Source of the DNA: Hymenopus coronatus
Taxonomy: Eukaryota > Arthropoda > Insecta > Mantodea > Hymenopodidae
Assembly: GCA_030762935.1 (NCBI GenBank)
Contig: CM060895.1
Location: 33,222,501-33,286,500 of the forward strand
Reading direction: 5' to 3'
DNA: 64,000 nucleotides
A model generated the notes under the pieces. The model ran no database searches, was not told the origin of the DNA, and saw only the letters and a list, made by a program, of their open reading frames with translations. How positions within the stretch are numbered: position 1 is the stretch's first letter; each line of letters opens with the position of its first letter. Positions 46,233 through 57,557 of the stretch are shown piece after piece. The position numbers and the translations under genes are program-made.

Positions 46233-47092
46233 TTTTTACTTTCTCTATACGTACTATGTACGTATGAAGGTATTGCACTCCACCCAAAAATTCGATACCG
46301 AGATTTCACCGGAAATATAGGTTTTAGGGCCCCCTGTATAAAAAAAAACATTTTCAGAAAAAGATCTGTGTGAGTCCGTGTTTCTGTGAACACGATAGCT
46401 CAAAAACGAAAAGTCGGTAAAATACTAAAGTTGGTATTTAAGTTAAGTATCTTCCAGGGATGCAACACGAAGATTTTGAGAACAATCCTCTCACCCCAAA
46501 CTAGCTTTTACATGGCACTTTTATCGAAAAATTGTATTTTCTCAAAAATGGCTCAAACGATTTTGATTAAAATGTCGTATATTAAAGATATTTACCTGAC
46601 AAAAAATGTAGATCTTGACTTTTCTGGGAATAGCCTCTGAACACTATTTTATTGTGGATGAATTTAACGGAATTTTGCATAACTGCTAAACCGTAAAAGA
46701 TGGACAAAAATTTACCACACTAAAATGTAGAGCACGTTAAAACACACAATTTACTTTTATACATTTTTTTCATGGAGCTGATCGTTTTTGAGTTATTCCT
46801 TGTTTGTGTTTCAGCTTCGAAAAACTTATATTTTTCTCATACAGGAATTTGTTTGTATGGATAGGAGTTGACAAAGAAACTTCAGTCACATAGCAAACAG
46901 CTTTTGACTATCACTTTAATCTATGGTACTCCCATATTTTGCTTCTATTTACAAGAAAGCAAGTAATAAGACTAGTTCTACTAATTTTTTCTCGATTAGC
47001 ATGAAGTAAATAGAAGCCTAAACATTTTAATAATAATTTGTTGCAGAGATGTAGAGAAAGTCATATGAATGGAACACATCAGATTTTTTTTA
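46233..47092 (+). mobile_element. HL860 copy
   Basis: TTTTTACTTTCTCTATACG with one palindrome arm partly lost (TACGTATGAAGG), then the body to GAATGGAACACATCAGATTTTT. Confidence 0.92.
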
Positions 47093-47831
47093 ATGTTATG
47101 TTTGAAAGCAATTTCTGAAGAAGCAAAATGTTCTATATAAATGCCCCCATTATCTCACAAACTATTTGATACTAAAACCACGACACTCCTCGGCGATGTT
47201 GGCGAATGCGGTGGCGTCCGCGGAGTTGTGCTGCTCAATGCTGGTGAGGCATCAGCGGCTGGCTGCGCTGGTGATGTAGAGCATGAGGATGCAGCGCTGG
47301 GCTAAAATTTTACCACACATTTCTACCAAACTATGCTTTATTTTAACGAAAAAGTTTTTATGTGTATGGATTATTTATTTTTTTAAAATATAAAAATCAT
47401 CATTTTTCAATAAAATTTTAAGAGCTTTATTAAAAAATGTCATACTATTCCTTCTAATGAATAGAAGTATTCAATTTTTCATCAATCTACAGCAAAGATA
47501 TTGCTGAATAGATATATCTTGAAAAATTTAGCTTATTAACTTAAATAATTGCTGGGATAGGTAAGATAGGGCCTTTCGATTCCCCATAAATACACATAAA
47601 ACGTCATAAGTTCAACTTTACAACCATTGCAATATAGGATCTTCAATACCGGTTATTTTCAGAACGGTATGTTTTTTATAAGCATATTGGCCAGTTAAAG
47701 GGGATATCAAATGTTGTCCCGACAATATTACATTTTGTAAATTTATGACTCGCTATATTCCTTTGTTTCTTTCTTTCTCTGTGTACTCTCTTCGTATGCA
47801 TGAGTTACACCCCCAGGACTTACAATCCAAC
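47093..47831. other. Unassigned; GC-rich patch at 47195-47305
   Basis: A short GC-rich island (GCGGTGGCGTCCGCGGAG, GCGGCTGGCTGCGCTGG) sits in AT-rich DNA. No reading frame I can identify. Confidence 0.35.
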
Positions 47832-47990
47832 ACCTGATTTTGATAAAAACAAAATTTTCGAATTTTTTTCCATGTGCAGTGTAGTTTGGGTTAAAGAATT
47901 TTCCTGAAAATCTTCGTGTCACATCCTTTCAATGTACCAAACTTAAATACCAAGCCTGGTATTTAAGGTCTTTTCGTTTTTGAGCTATGC
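47832..47990 (-). mobile_element. HL860 internal fragment
   Basis: GATAAAAACAAAATTTTCG, GAAAATCTTCGTGTCACATCC, TTAAATACCAAGCCTGGT, TCGTTTTTGAGCTATGCT, then an abrupt end. Confidence 0.8.
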
Positions 47991-48164
47991 TATCTGGGAA
48001 AGCTTCCCAAAATTCTCTGGGTTATGTTAGGCGGTCGCCGGTAATCGAATCTGGGACCTCTGGATTGCGACTCGCACGTGTTATCTCGGCGCCAGTTCAC
48101 TCGGTTTCATTAGAGTATTCTTCCAACATTTGCCAGTTAGAAAAACTTGGAACAAAAAATGGGA

Positions 48165-49163
48165 TATTACATTCTCTAGTTATTCTGCAACAGATTATTC
48201 TCACAGAATCTTATTCTTCTAATACTTGTACCTTTTAAATAGAACAGAAATAAGGGAGTACACCAGACTAAAGCGATAGTCAACTCTTTTTAAAACTGTC
48301 GCTATGCTATTTCATTGATATTGGTTCTCCTTCAAAGTCGGGAGTAAAAACAAAAGAGATATGACACAGATGAGGACTTCCCATTTGAAAAAAATTTAAG
48401 CACCAATTGAAACCAATAACACGGAATATCTTGGAAATGGTTAGCTGTAGAAAAAATTGTTTATGACATAAATTTTGCTTCAACCGGATCTACATTTTTT
48501 GTGTGTTAAGTTTTAGCCTATCTTTTACACTTTACCAAGTATAAAAAATCATTCAGAACGAGGAGGATTTTAGGAACTATTCCCAAGAAATTCAGAATAT
48601 ATATTTTATTTGCCATGCAAATATCTTTAATATACGGAATATTAATCAAAAACGTTGTAGCCATTTTTTATAAAATTGTATTTCGAGAAAATATTCCATG
48701 TAAAGGTTATTTTAAAGTGGAGTGAAGTTACTGAAATCATATCACATCCGGCAGGTTTGATATTTGTTCGGCTTTTCGTTTTTGAGCTATTTTTATAGTA
48801 TTTAACGCCCGCTTTTACTACCAAGGCACCGCAGGCAACGACACTGGTGATACAAGGAATGAAGATGGAGCACCGGTGGAATGCAATGGCGTGGTAAACC
48901 GAGAACCCGGAGAAAATCCAACCCTACGCCGCTTTGTCCACCACAAATCTCACATGCGGTCACTTGGGATCCAACCCTGGCCATCTAGGTGAGAGGCGAG
49001 TTATGCCGCCCATTGACACACACAGGAATATTTTTCCTTTTTTGATTCAGTCATCTTCAAAACATATATTTCGGATGAAATCCCTATATCTAATTTTGAG
49101 TGGAATATAAATACACTCTCTATCCATTATGTGCAGTGTACATACGTGCTAGAGGAAGAAAAA
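48165..49163 (-). mobile_element. Older HL860 copy split by a SINE-like repeat
   Basis: Left part 48165-48790 (TTCTCTAGTTATTCTGCAAC through CGTTTTTGAGCTATTT). Right part 49017-49163 (CACACAGGAATATTTTTCC to TGCTAGAGGAAGAAAAA). The break falls just before the CA tract, as in the 2.16 kb copy. Confidence 0.82.
48791..49016 (-). mobile_element. SINE-like repeat (family R), complete copy
   Basis: TTTAACGCCCGCTTTTACTA, GGTGATACAAGGAATGAAG, CCGAGAACCCGGAGAAAA, CACATGCGGTCACTTGGG, then the tRNA-like head GATCCAACCCTGGCCATC. A near copy follows at 49.2 kb. Confidence 0.85.
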
Positions 49164-49206
49164 TCCTGTAATGGAACATGGTGCTTGTGTTTACTTTCTT
49201 GCTAGT

Positions 49207-49437
49207 GTTCAACGCTCGCTTTTACTACTATGGCACCATAGGAGATACCACTGACGATATGGAATGAAGATGGAGCATCGGTGGGATGTGATGGTGGGGG
49301 AAAGTGGAGAAAACCCTCCCTTGCGCCGCTTGTCCAAATCCTACATATAGTCAGTCGCCTGGGAAAGGCGGAGCCATATGGTGCTTGCGGGATGTGAACC
49401 GCAGGCTTCTCCATGATGGTGTGCTGCAGTTGGTGAC
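49207..49437 (-). mobile_element. SINE-like repeat (family R), second copy
   Basis: TTCAACGCTCGCTTTTACTA, GATATGGAATGAAGATGGAG, GGAGAAAACCCTCC, GTGAACCGCAGGCTTCTCC. It is diverged from its neighbour in the same orientation. Confidence 0.8.
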
Positions 49438-50052
49438 TAATATTATTATTGTGTATGTATTAGGCTTAGTATGAAAACTGTTTGGGACAATAATTGTGAT
49501 TTGTCCTTCAAATATTCATCTAGGTTTCTTTGTCGAAATAGAAACAAGGCAAACAGTTTCCCCCAAATTAGGTAATTCACAAAACCATCCTTGAAAATTG
49601 CATAAACAGAAGAGTTAAATACAAAAAAGTGCCGCAGTACGCAATAGCTATAAGAATAATTTTTACAGCTATGACAGACGCCAGTCTGTATACCTCCTTT
49701 CCCTTACAGAAGAAAGTCGGAAGCTCTAAACATTTTCACAGAGTTCATCTTTTCCTTCTCATTTCCTTTTAGCCTGGCTTTTCCAGTTTCTTATACCGTT
49801 CGTTTCTTTCCGAGTCCCATTTCGGTTGAATAATCCTAGGAATTGCGGCGTTTGCTGCAGAGGACGCCCCGCATTACGGTGGTTTAACCGAACCCCAGTC
49901 GCAGCTGGGCTCACTACGTAAATTGGATGAAACACTTGGTCTCCGCAACAATGTAGGTACTTGTGGACTAACCAGTCCAACTGGCTTTTAGTCTCTTAGA
50001 TGATAAGTGTTCACTGTCACATTTATATAATTGATTAGGCTGCGATTTGTTA
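49438..50052. other. Unassigned sequence
   Basis: No supported gene. Short frames on both strands lack motifs. Confidence 0.35.
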
Positions 50053-51110
50053 TAGTAAAATACTGACATGTTTCATTCACATGGCTTTCTCTACCTCTCT
50101 ACAATAAAATATTGTTAAAAAGCTTATTCGTCTATATACTTAACGCTAATCAAGAAAAAATTATCAGAAAGGTCCTTATTACTTGCTTCCTTGTAAGTAG
50201 AACGGAAATAAGGGAGTCGCATAGATTAAAGTGGTCGCCTCCTTAGCGCGGTGGTAGCGTTTCTGCTTGCCAAGCGGGAGACCTGCGTTCGATTCCCAGT
50301 CCGGCGTGCACTCAGCCTCGTGAGGTCCCTGGGGGCCAATTGAGGAGCTACTTGATGGAGAAGTACTTTGCATGCAAATGGTGCTTCAATATTTTTTGTT
50401 TGTATTTATTTACATATTGGACGCTCCAGGTCGTGAAGACCGTATTAACTGGCCGGGGGGATCGAAGCGCTGACCATCTATCACCTCCCAATACTGCAGC
50501 CCCATCCATTACGTCTGTAATGGACTGAGATGGGGAACGCAGCGGCCGGGCGGTAGGTCAAGGCTGTTAGTCAGCTAAGGAGTCGAGGAAGATTCATAGG
50601 CTAAAGTGATAGTTAAGTCTTTTAAAAACTGGTTATTAGATGATTGAAGTACCTTTGTTTGTATGGGCAGGAGATGACCATTTTCCATACGAGAAAAGTA
50701 TAAGTATTTTAAAGGTGAAACTAATAAGAACTCCACGAAAAATGTATATAACATAAATTGTGTGTTTTAAGATTCTACATTTTTAATTTGGTAAGTTTTT
50801 GTCTCTTTCTTACGGTGTATGCAAAATCCCGAAAATTCATCCAGAATAAACATGTGTTTAGAAGCAATTCCCAGAAAATTCAAGATATACATTTTATTTG
50901 CCATGTAAATATCTTAAACATAAGATGTTTTAATCCTAATCGTTAGACCCATATTTGAAAAAATCAACATTTTCGAAACTTTCTCCATGTAAAGTGTGGT
51001 TGGGGGTGGGAGTATTTTCTTGAAAATCTTCGTGTCGCATACTTGGAAAATTCCTAGCTTAAATGCAAAGTTTGGTGTTTAATGGTCTTTCCGTTTTTGA
51101 ATTGTTCTTT
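50053..51110 (-). mobile_element. HL860 copy split by a family G SINE, palindrome end missing
   Basis: Left part 50053-50233 (TAAAATACTGACATGTTTC to CATAGATTAAAGTG). Right part 50595-51110 (CATAGGCTAAAGTG through CTTTCCGTTTTTGAATTG). It ends before the CA tract and is joined to an opposite-facing fragment. Confidence 0.88.
50220..50608 (+). mobile_element. tRNA-Gly-like SINE (family G) with 14-bp target duplication
   Basis: CATAGATTAAAGTG (50220-50233) and CATAGGCTAAAGTG (50595-50608) flank the insert; they duplicate the HL860 sequence CATAGGTTAAAGTG. The insert starts GTCGCCTCCTTAGCGCGGTG, with TTGCCAAGCGGGAGACC and GTTCGATTCCCAG, and carries GTGCACTCAGCCTCGTGAGG. It has no ATT tail, unlike the 44.8 kb copy. 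Confidence 0.9.
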
Positions 51111-51114
51111 AGTG

Positions 51115-51565
51115 TTCTAACATGTAATTAAAGATATGATGAATAAAATGCGTACTGAATTTTCTGGAAAAAATTCTTCGTTCCGGAAGTCTTTTGCATA
51201 GCTGATAAATTGTAAGAGATAGACAAAAACATACATAACAAAAATGTAGACTTCGCTCAATACACAATTTCTCTCAAATACATGTTTGTGTTATTAACCA
51301 TTTACAAGGTATTGCAATTGCTTTCAATTTTAAAATGTTTAAAAACTTTTCTCAAGCTGGAAGTTTCATTCCTGTTTCTTTTGCTTTACTCCTGGCCAGA
51401 CAAACAGAACCGAACTTCAATCACATAGCCACAAGCTTTTAAAACTTACAAGGAAGAAAATAATAAGACCATTTTTGATAATATTTATCTTGATGAGCAT
51501 GAATTAGAAGAATAAGCTTCTGTAGCAATAGTTTGTTACAGAAAAGGTAGAGAAACAGATTTCTT
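51115..51565 (+). mobile_element. HL860 fragment joined tail-on to the previous copy
   Basis: AATAAAATGCGTACTGAATT, TAAGAGATAGACAAAAAC, CATAGCCACAAGCTTTTAAA to GGTAGAGAAACAGATTT. The stem-loop between AGAGAAA and CAGATTT is deleted. Confidence 0.8.
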
Positions 51566-52299
51566 TCTCATAAAGTCTACATTACCCTGAAAAAGTATAT
51601 ATAGTATTAAGTTCTAGAGGCTGGCTTTAGGTCTGTCTTCCCCTCAACGACAATTGCAGTAAACGTCTGCAAGGTTACTTGCTACAAGCAAAATGCAGGT
51701 GTATTACTGAAGAATATTAAATTCGGAACTCAGAAGTGAAATGCGCATTATGGATGACTTTAAAATAAAATATACATTATATTCACATGGCTTTCTCTAC
51801 CCGCTATCGTTTATTAGCGACTATTCAAACCGTTCTTACCAACTTTATTTTGCATCTAATTCAATTTATTTCTAGCAAAGCATTACACTTTAAATTGCAC
51901 ATTTCGTTTTAGATGCAAAGAATATAGCGATATTCAAGAATGTAAGAATTGGAAGCTATATGCTGTCCTTAAAACTCCATTACCTTGCCATGTATTCACG
52001 AAACAACTGAATATCGAAGGATTTTAAAAGAATGACAAAGTAAGGATATTTGAGTCAGTAATAGCACATCTCGGAAATAATTCGGAATAAATTATATAGT
52101 TTAAAAATATCCATAGTTGTATGTAGAAGGTTTTCAATTGTCACTTAGCAATAACTGCTGTGCGTTGTAAATCCCAAGTTCAGTCTTGTGCAGTGCGCTG
52201 TGTTTTGTTAGATAATTCAGCTAGTTCGCGGTAAATTAAATAGAAACCTAATGACCGAGGGTGTCAAAAAAACACTTTATTTGGTTGGCAACACTGCGG
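51566..52299. other. Mostly unassigned, with a degraded HL860 stem-loop end at about 51776
   Basis: TATTCACATGGCTTTCTCTACC at 51779-51800 is a stem-loop end; what follows is too diverged to trace. No gene seen. Confidence 0.4.
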
Positions 52300-53185
52300 A
52301 AAAAATCCAGTGTGTTCCATTCACATGACTTTCTCTACATCTCTGCAACAAATGATTGTTAAAAAGCTTACACTTCTATTGCATTTTATTCTAATCTAGG
52401 AAAAATTAGCAGAAAGTCTTAGTACTTGCTTCCTTGTAAGTAGAAACGAAACAAGGAAGTACCATAGGTTAAAGTGATAGTCAAAAGCTGGTTGCTATGT
52501 GTCTGAAGTTCCATTATTTGCATGGACAGGAGTTGACAAATTCCTGTATGAGAAAAGTATGAATTTTTCAAAGCCGAAACTAAAAACAAGGAATATCTGA
52601 AAAAAGATCAACTCCACGAAAAAATGTATATACCATAATTGTGTGTTCTAACATGCTTTACATTTTTGTGTGGTAAATTTTTGTCCATCTCTTACGGTTT
52701 AGCAGTTATGCAAAATTCCGTAAAATTCATCCAGAATAAAGTAGTCTTCAGATGCTATTCCCAGAAAATCCAAGATATAAATTTTATTTGGTATGTAAAT
52801 ATCTTTTAATATACGGGATTTTAATCAAAATCGTTAGAGCCAATTTTTAGAAAATCAAACATTTCGAAAAAAGTTCCATGTAAAGGGTAGTTTGGGGTGG
52901 TGGGATTTTCTTGAAAATATTCGTGTCGCATCCTTGAAAGATACCATTCTTAAATACCAAGTTTAGTATTCAACGGTATTTTCGTTTTCGAGCTATGCTG
53001 TCCACAGACACACAGATACACATACGCACATACACACACGGACCTTTTTGTGAAAATGCTTTTTTGTTTGATACAGGGGATCCAAAACATGTATTTCCGG
53101 TGAAATCTCGGTATTCATTTTTTTGGTGGAATGCAATACCACCTCTATACACTATGTATATAGTATGTGTAGAGAAAGTAAAAAA
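52300..53185 (-). mobile_element. HL860 copy
   Basis: AAAAAATCCAGTGTGTTCC to TGTAGAGAAAGTAAAAAA. All blocks are present; one of the most complete copies. Confidence 0.94.
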
Positions 53186-53306
53186 GGGGTGAGCTCTGTC
53201 TTCTTTACACCGGCCCTCACTTCCCCGTAAATTGCGCTACAGTTTATACAAAATAGTTCAACATTCCCTGAGAATAAAGAGGACTTACGGGTTATTCCCA
53301 GAGTTT

Positions 53307-53308
<2 letters not shown>

Positions 53309-53337
<29 letters not shown>

Positions 53338-53367
53338 ACACACAAACACACACACACACACACACAC
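53309..53367. repeat. (CA)n microsatellite
   Basis: An imperfect CA run of about 59 bp with TCAC and AAAC interruptions, preceded by ATTCCCAGAG, which may be an HL860 remnant. Confidence 0.95.
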
Positions 53368-53890
53368 CTGTCATAAGCTACACTATTGAACTATGAACCA
53401 ATTTGCGGGTATATTCCACTGAATGTGTGAAAGCGTGCTTTCCGTCGCTAAAGGAAGCACTATTGTGGCTGTCAGGTGTGTTTGACAGTTTCTGTTGTTG
53501 GTGAAACGAGTGCTGGTGTGTTTTACCTCAAAGTGGATTATGGCTCAGTATATGTTTTCTATTGTATAACATGTATGTAATTCGATCAGTACAAGTTCAA
53601 ACACCGACAACTAGCAAAGAAACGTTAGAGGGGCCACTTTTTGTTAGTCAGTGATGTCCCCACTTATTACGTGAACATCGTTTGTACTTCTTCCGTTAGA
53701 GACTAAACCGACAAGGCATGACTTCACTTGTTTTTTTAGATAATTATATTGCCGGCGCAAAACTTCTGGAATCGTGACCCTAATCGCCAACCGAGCTACC
53801 GAGCCTAGCTTATCGGAGTTTGTGATATGATACTTTGCTTACTTAAAGTCACCGCGAGCTAACTTTGTACAGCCTGTATCGAAAGTGTTC
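53368..53890. other. Unassigned; tRNA-like stretch on minus strand near 53760-53815
   Basis: Reverse complement GCTCGGTAGCTCGGTTGG resembles an A box and GGTCACGATTCCAG a weak B box. Otherwise nothing recognised. Confidence 0.35.
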
Positions 53891-53946
53891 CGCATATGTT
53901 TGTATTCAAATTGGCAGTAAATAATGTTCATTTATTTATTTTAACT

Positions 53947-54440
53947 ATGGCTCCTACGTTTTCAAAGTTATGTGGCAAGGTATTACTTAGTCAGAGAAGA
54001 GATATAATTGTAAATGTCCTTGACTTCATGAAACATGAGGCAGAGATGAAGGAAGAAAATGTATGTTCACTGAGTTCTTCAAAATACTGTAGAAAGTGAA
54101 TGAAAGAATAGCCAAGGCAACTGATATTTCACTGATTTCCGTTTCCAGGGTTCTCAAAGATAAGACAGAAAGAAAAATAAAACTTAATATATCACTTTTA
54201 AATTACAAGATGTGGAACAGTTGTGTCGCCAGCGAAGTGCAGCAATTGGCAGGCCAGAATGGGAAAATGTATGTCGACATTTTGAGAACATTGAAAATCA
54301 TTATAAAAGATTGTAGAAAATCAAAAAGAATTCTAATCCAGGATAATGATGCAGAAAATAGCGATAGCGTTGATGGTGACAATGACGTGAGCGAAGACGA
54401 AGGACTGTCAGGTGTGGAAGAATTGGAGGCAGACGATTGA
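53947..54440 (+). pseudogene. DNA-transposon transposase with the catalytic core missing
   Basis: Frame 1 (ATG at 53947) reads MAPTFSKLCGKVLLSQRRDI and VNVLDFMKHEAEM. After a one-base shift at about 54092, frame 2 continues KVNERIAKATDISLISVSRV, LKDK, a predicted helix-turn-helix like the N-terminus of Tc1/IS630-type insect transposases. It then passes directly to YKMWNSCVASEVQ and an acidic tail DNDAENSDSVDGDNDVSED, EGLSGVEELEADD. The DDE domain that should lie between is absent. Terminal repeats are not located. The exact superfamily is inferred. Confidence 0.55.
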
Positions 54441-54694
54441 CATTGTTTATATAGTAGGCTCTTTGTATAGATGTTTTGTAGATATGAATATACACATGAA
54501 AACATATGTTTATCAGTGCGGTGCCGTATGGTGCAGGTGCATAAGAAGTGACAGATATTTGACATTGACTGTGACAGGCACTTCCAATATACATGTATCG
54601 ACTGCTGAACTGTTTATCTGAAAGTACAACTCGCTTCCTGGCTCTCATTAAGATTTTCACATGTCCATATTTGTTGCGCCAGTTATATGCAACA

Positions 54695-54780
54695 GGCTGT
54701 CTCCGTGGTCGAGTGGTCAGCGAGCTAATTTTTTACCCTAGGTCCCGGGTTCGATCCCCGGCTGGAGAGTGGAAATTGTT
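54695..54780 (+). other. tRNA-like sequence
   Basis: GTCTCCGTGGTCGAGTGGTC, then GGTCCCGGGTTCGATCCCCG and GCTGGAGA. The acceptor halves TCTCC/GGAGA pair and the B box is strong, but the anticodon arm pairs poorly. It is best read as a SINE head or tRNA pseudogene. Confidence 0.55.
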
Positions 54781-54853
54781 CTTAAATTAAAATTATTCTT
54801 TGCCCTCCATAGTGTCTGGTATTACGCATATGACAGTTAATGTGCGTGTGTAC

Positions 54854-55682
54854 AAAAAAATCTGATGTGTTCCATTCCCACAACTTTCTCTACATCTCTG
54901 CAACAAATTATTGTTGAAAAGTTTGCTTATATTTACTTCATGCTAATCGAGAAACAATTAGCAGTTGTAGTGTTATAGTGTTATTATTTGTTTCCTTGAG
55001 TACCATGACTTAGTGATAGTCAAAAGCTGGTTGCTATGTGACTGAAGTGGACAAATTTCTGTATGAGAAAAGTATAAGTTTTTCAAAGCTGAAACTAAAA
55101 ACAAGGAATATATAAGAAACGACCAATTCCACGAAAAAATATATATAACGTAAATTGTGTGTTTTAACGTGTTCTATATTTTTTGTGTGGTAAACTTTTG
55201 TCCATCTCTTACGGTTTAGCAGTTATGCAAAATTCCATAAAATTCATCCAGAATAAAGTAGTCTTTAAAGGTTATTCCCAGAAAAGTCAAGATATATATA
55301 TTATTTGTTGGGCAAATATCATTAATGTACTATACTTTAATCAAAATTGTTGCAGCCATTTTGGAGAAAATACAAATTTTCGACAAAAGTTCCATGCATA
55401 GGGTAGTTAGAGGTGGGGGGATTTTCTTGAAAATCTTCGCATCCCATCCTTGGAAGATACCAAACTTAAATACTAATTTTGGTATTCAACGGTCTTTTCT
55501 TTTTGAGCTTTATTATCCACAGACACACAGACACACGCACCTTTTTGTAAAAATGTTTTTTTTTTTGGATTCAGGGGGACCCAAAACATGTATTTCCGGT
55601 GAAATCTCGGTATGGAATTTTGGGTGGAATACAATATCTTCTCTATACCTTATGTACATAGTACGTGTAGAGAAAGTAAAAA
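54854..55682 (-). mobile_element. HL860 copy
   Basis: AAAAAAATCTGATGTGTTCC to GTGTAGAGAAAGTAAAAA. Small deletions near 54990-55045 remove part of the CTTGTAAGTAGAAGCGA block. Confidence 0.92.
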
Positions 55683-55838
55683 GAGTAAATAACCATCGTT
55701 TCAGTGAAAGCCCATGATATGACCATAGCAGTTAAACTGCGCTATAGAAATATAGATACAAAAGATACCACAGTTTATACGACGAATGTTTGATCATATA
55801 TCGATAGAACGGAAATCTCTGGCCTTCTCGGTGTACCT

Positions 55839-56020
55839 GTCACCCTCCGTGGTGTAGTGGTTATAAAGCTAGCCTCTAAAATCTAAGAATGCATTTTCAA
55901 ACCTGGCAGAGGGTGATGGATTTTTTTTCGGACGCAAAAACCTTACGCATGGCTTCCTTTGGAAGATAAATAAAGCCGGTGTGCCTATGATATGTTTATT
56001 TACATTTAAAGAGCTACAAT
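55839..56020 (+). mobile_element. tRNA-derived SINE (family C)
   Basis: GTCACCCTCCGTGGTGTAGT head, TTTCAAACCTGGCAG B-box-like, GCATGGCTTCCTTTGGAAG body. The 3' part has decayed. Confidence 0.75.
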
Positions 56021-56439
56021 TTTCCGCCATATCGCGCACGCAAGTCGTAATTCGACCTGCTGTGCCATCTGTGGGGACGGGCTGATCCCTGGTCACCATA
56101 GCTCATAGTGGCGAACTCATGAACTAGAAATACTAATCCGTTCATGGAAACATCGTAACGATGCCTTATGCTCAACTCAGGTGATACAGGAAAAACTACT
56201 ACTACTCTCCTTTGTGACTTTTATCTCTAGGGTAAATTTTAAAATAGCAGTGGTCTAAGTTGACATTTCGAGGAAGTTCAATTCAAGTCCCGTCATGCTA
56301 TGACGATGTATTAGGACAACTTTCACGGTTTTTCTCGGTCATTGCAGTCTAGTTCTCGAGTTCGCCACTATGCTAGCATGGTGACAAGGATCATAGATGG
56401 CGTTATAGAATAAAATCACTCCTTGCATTCGTAAATATG

Positions 56440-56545
56440 GCAAATTTAGCCCAGGGACCGTTTCTTTCAAGGTTTGAGGTTCGTTTACATGCAAATAAAC
56501 ATGACACGTGACTAACGGCTTTACTTCTCTTCCGAAGGTTCCGTT
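56440..56545 (-). mobile_element. SINE (family C) fragment
   Basis: GGGACCGTTTC, CAAGGTTTGAGGTTCGTTTA, ACGGCTTTACTTCTCTTCCG. Only the body is kept. Confidence 0.65.
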
Positions 56546-56613
56546 ATTTCTTATGTGTTCAATCCACTTCACTTTTCTTACCTGTCTGAAAACTAATCTT
56601 ACAAAAGAGTATT

Positions 56614-56785
56614 AGCCGCCTGGGTAGTGTGGTGATAGTGTGTCTGCCTCATATCCAACAGGTCGTGAGTTCGAATCTCGCTTAGGTGAGTTTCCCGGAT
56701 GAGGTTTTTTCGAGGTTTTCCCTTATCCGAGAAGACGAATGTCTTCCATGGACCCCGAGATCATTTAAGCATCATTTCATCTATT
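56614..56785 (+). mobile_element. tRNA-derived SINE (family V)
   Basis: GCCGCCTGGGTAGTGTGGTG, CTGCCTCATATCCAACAGG, GTGAGTTCGAATCTCGC, then GAGGTTTTTTCGAGG and GAGAAGACGAATGTC. It abuts an old HL860 fragment and probably truncated it. Confidence 0.85.
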
Positions 56786-56789
56786 TAAT

Positions 56790-57290
56790 ATTACTATATC
56801 TACTTTATGGTAATGGACATAAACACTAATCGAAATTGTGTTATTTTCTACTTCATTCCTTGTAAGTAGAAAGAAAATAATCGATAGTTAAATCGTTTTA
56901 AAACTGTCGTTATGAGATTGATACTGAAATTCGGTTCTCTTTACATGACCAGGAATAAAACAAATGAGAAACGGACGATGACTTGCTTTTTGAGCACTGT
57001 ATAAGTATTTAAAAATTAAAACTTATAGCAATGAATATCTCGGAAATCGTTAACCTAACAAAAAATGTATATCATATAAATTGTGTGTTTTAATGAGATC
57101 TACATTTTTTGTGTAGTAAGGTTTTATATATATCTTACGATTTACCAGTTATACAAAAGGCATCCAGAATGAAGAGGAGCTGAGGGCTAGAAAGTCCAAA
57201 ATATACGTTTTATGTGTCATGTAAATAACCCTAATATGCGGGATAAGTCGTTAGACATTCCGCGTTATTGACGTTAATTTTCAAATACAA
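56790..57290 (-). mobile_element. HL860 fragment, older subfamily
   Basis: TTCCTTGTAAGTAGAAAG, GAAATTCGGTTCTC, ATGACCAGGAATAAAACAAA, GAGATCTACATTTTTTGTGT, TCTTACGATTTACCAG. It loses similarity around 57250-57290. Confidence 0.8.
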
Positions 57291-57557
57291 TTTCAATATC
57301 TCTGTTTAGTGTATAGATAGAGAAGGTATTCCGTATTATAGGCTTCAATTTTAAAATACTTAAACAAAACAAACAGAAATGACAGATTTCAGTATAAGAA
57401 ATTTTTAGTCCTGGGCATACAAAGAGAAAAGAATTTCAATCATATATTGACAAGTTTTTAAAAAATTGATGGTCGCTTATAGTATAATTACCTTCTACTT
57501 ATTAGAAACTAAGTAATAAGACCGTTTCTGCTAATATTTATCTTTATTAGCATGAAG

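Noticed and set aside
54695..54780. Authentic tRNA gene
   Set aside because: Strong B box and acceptor pairing but a poor anticodon arm (TTTTTTA loop with mispaired stem); more likely SINE or pseudogene.
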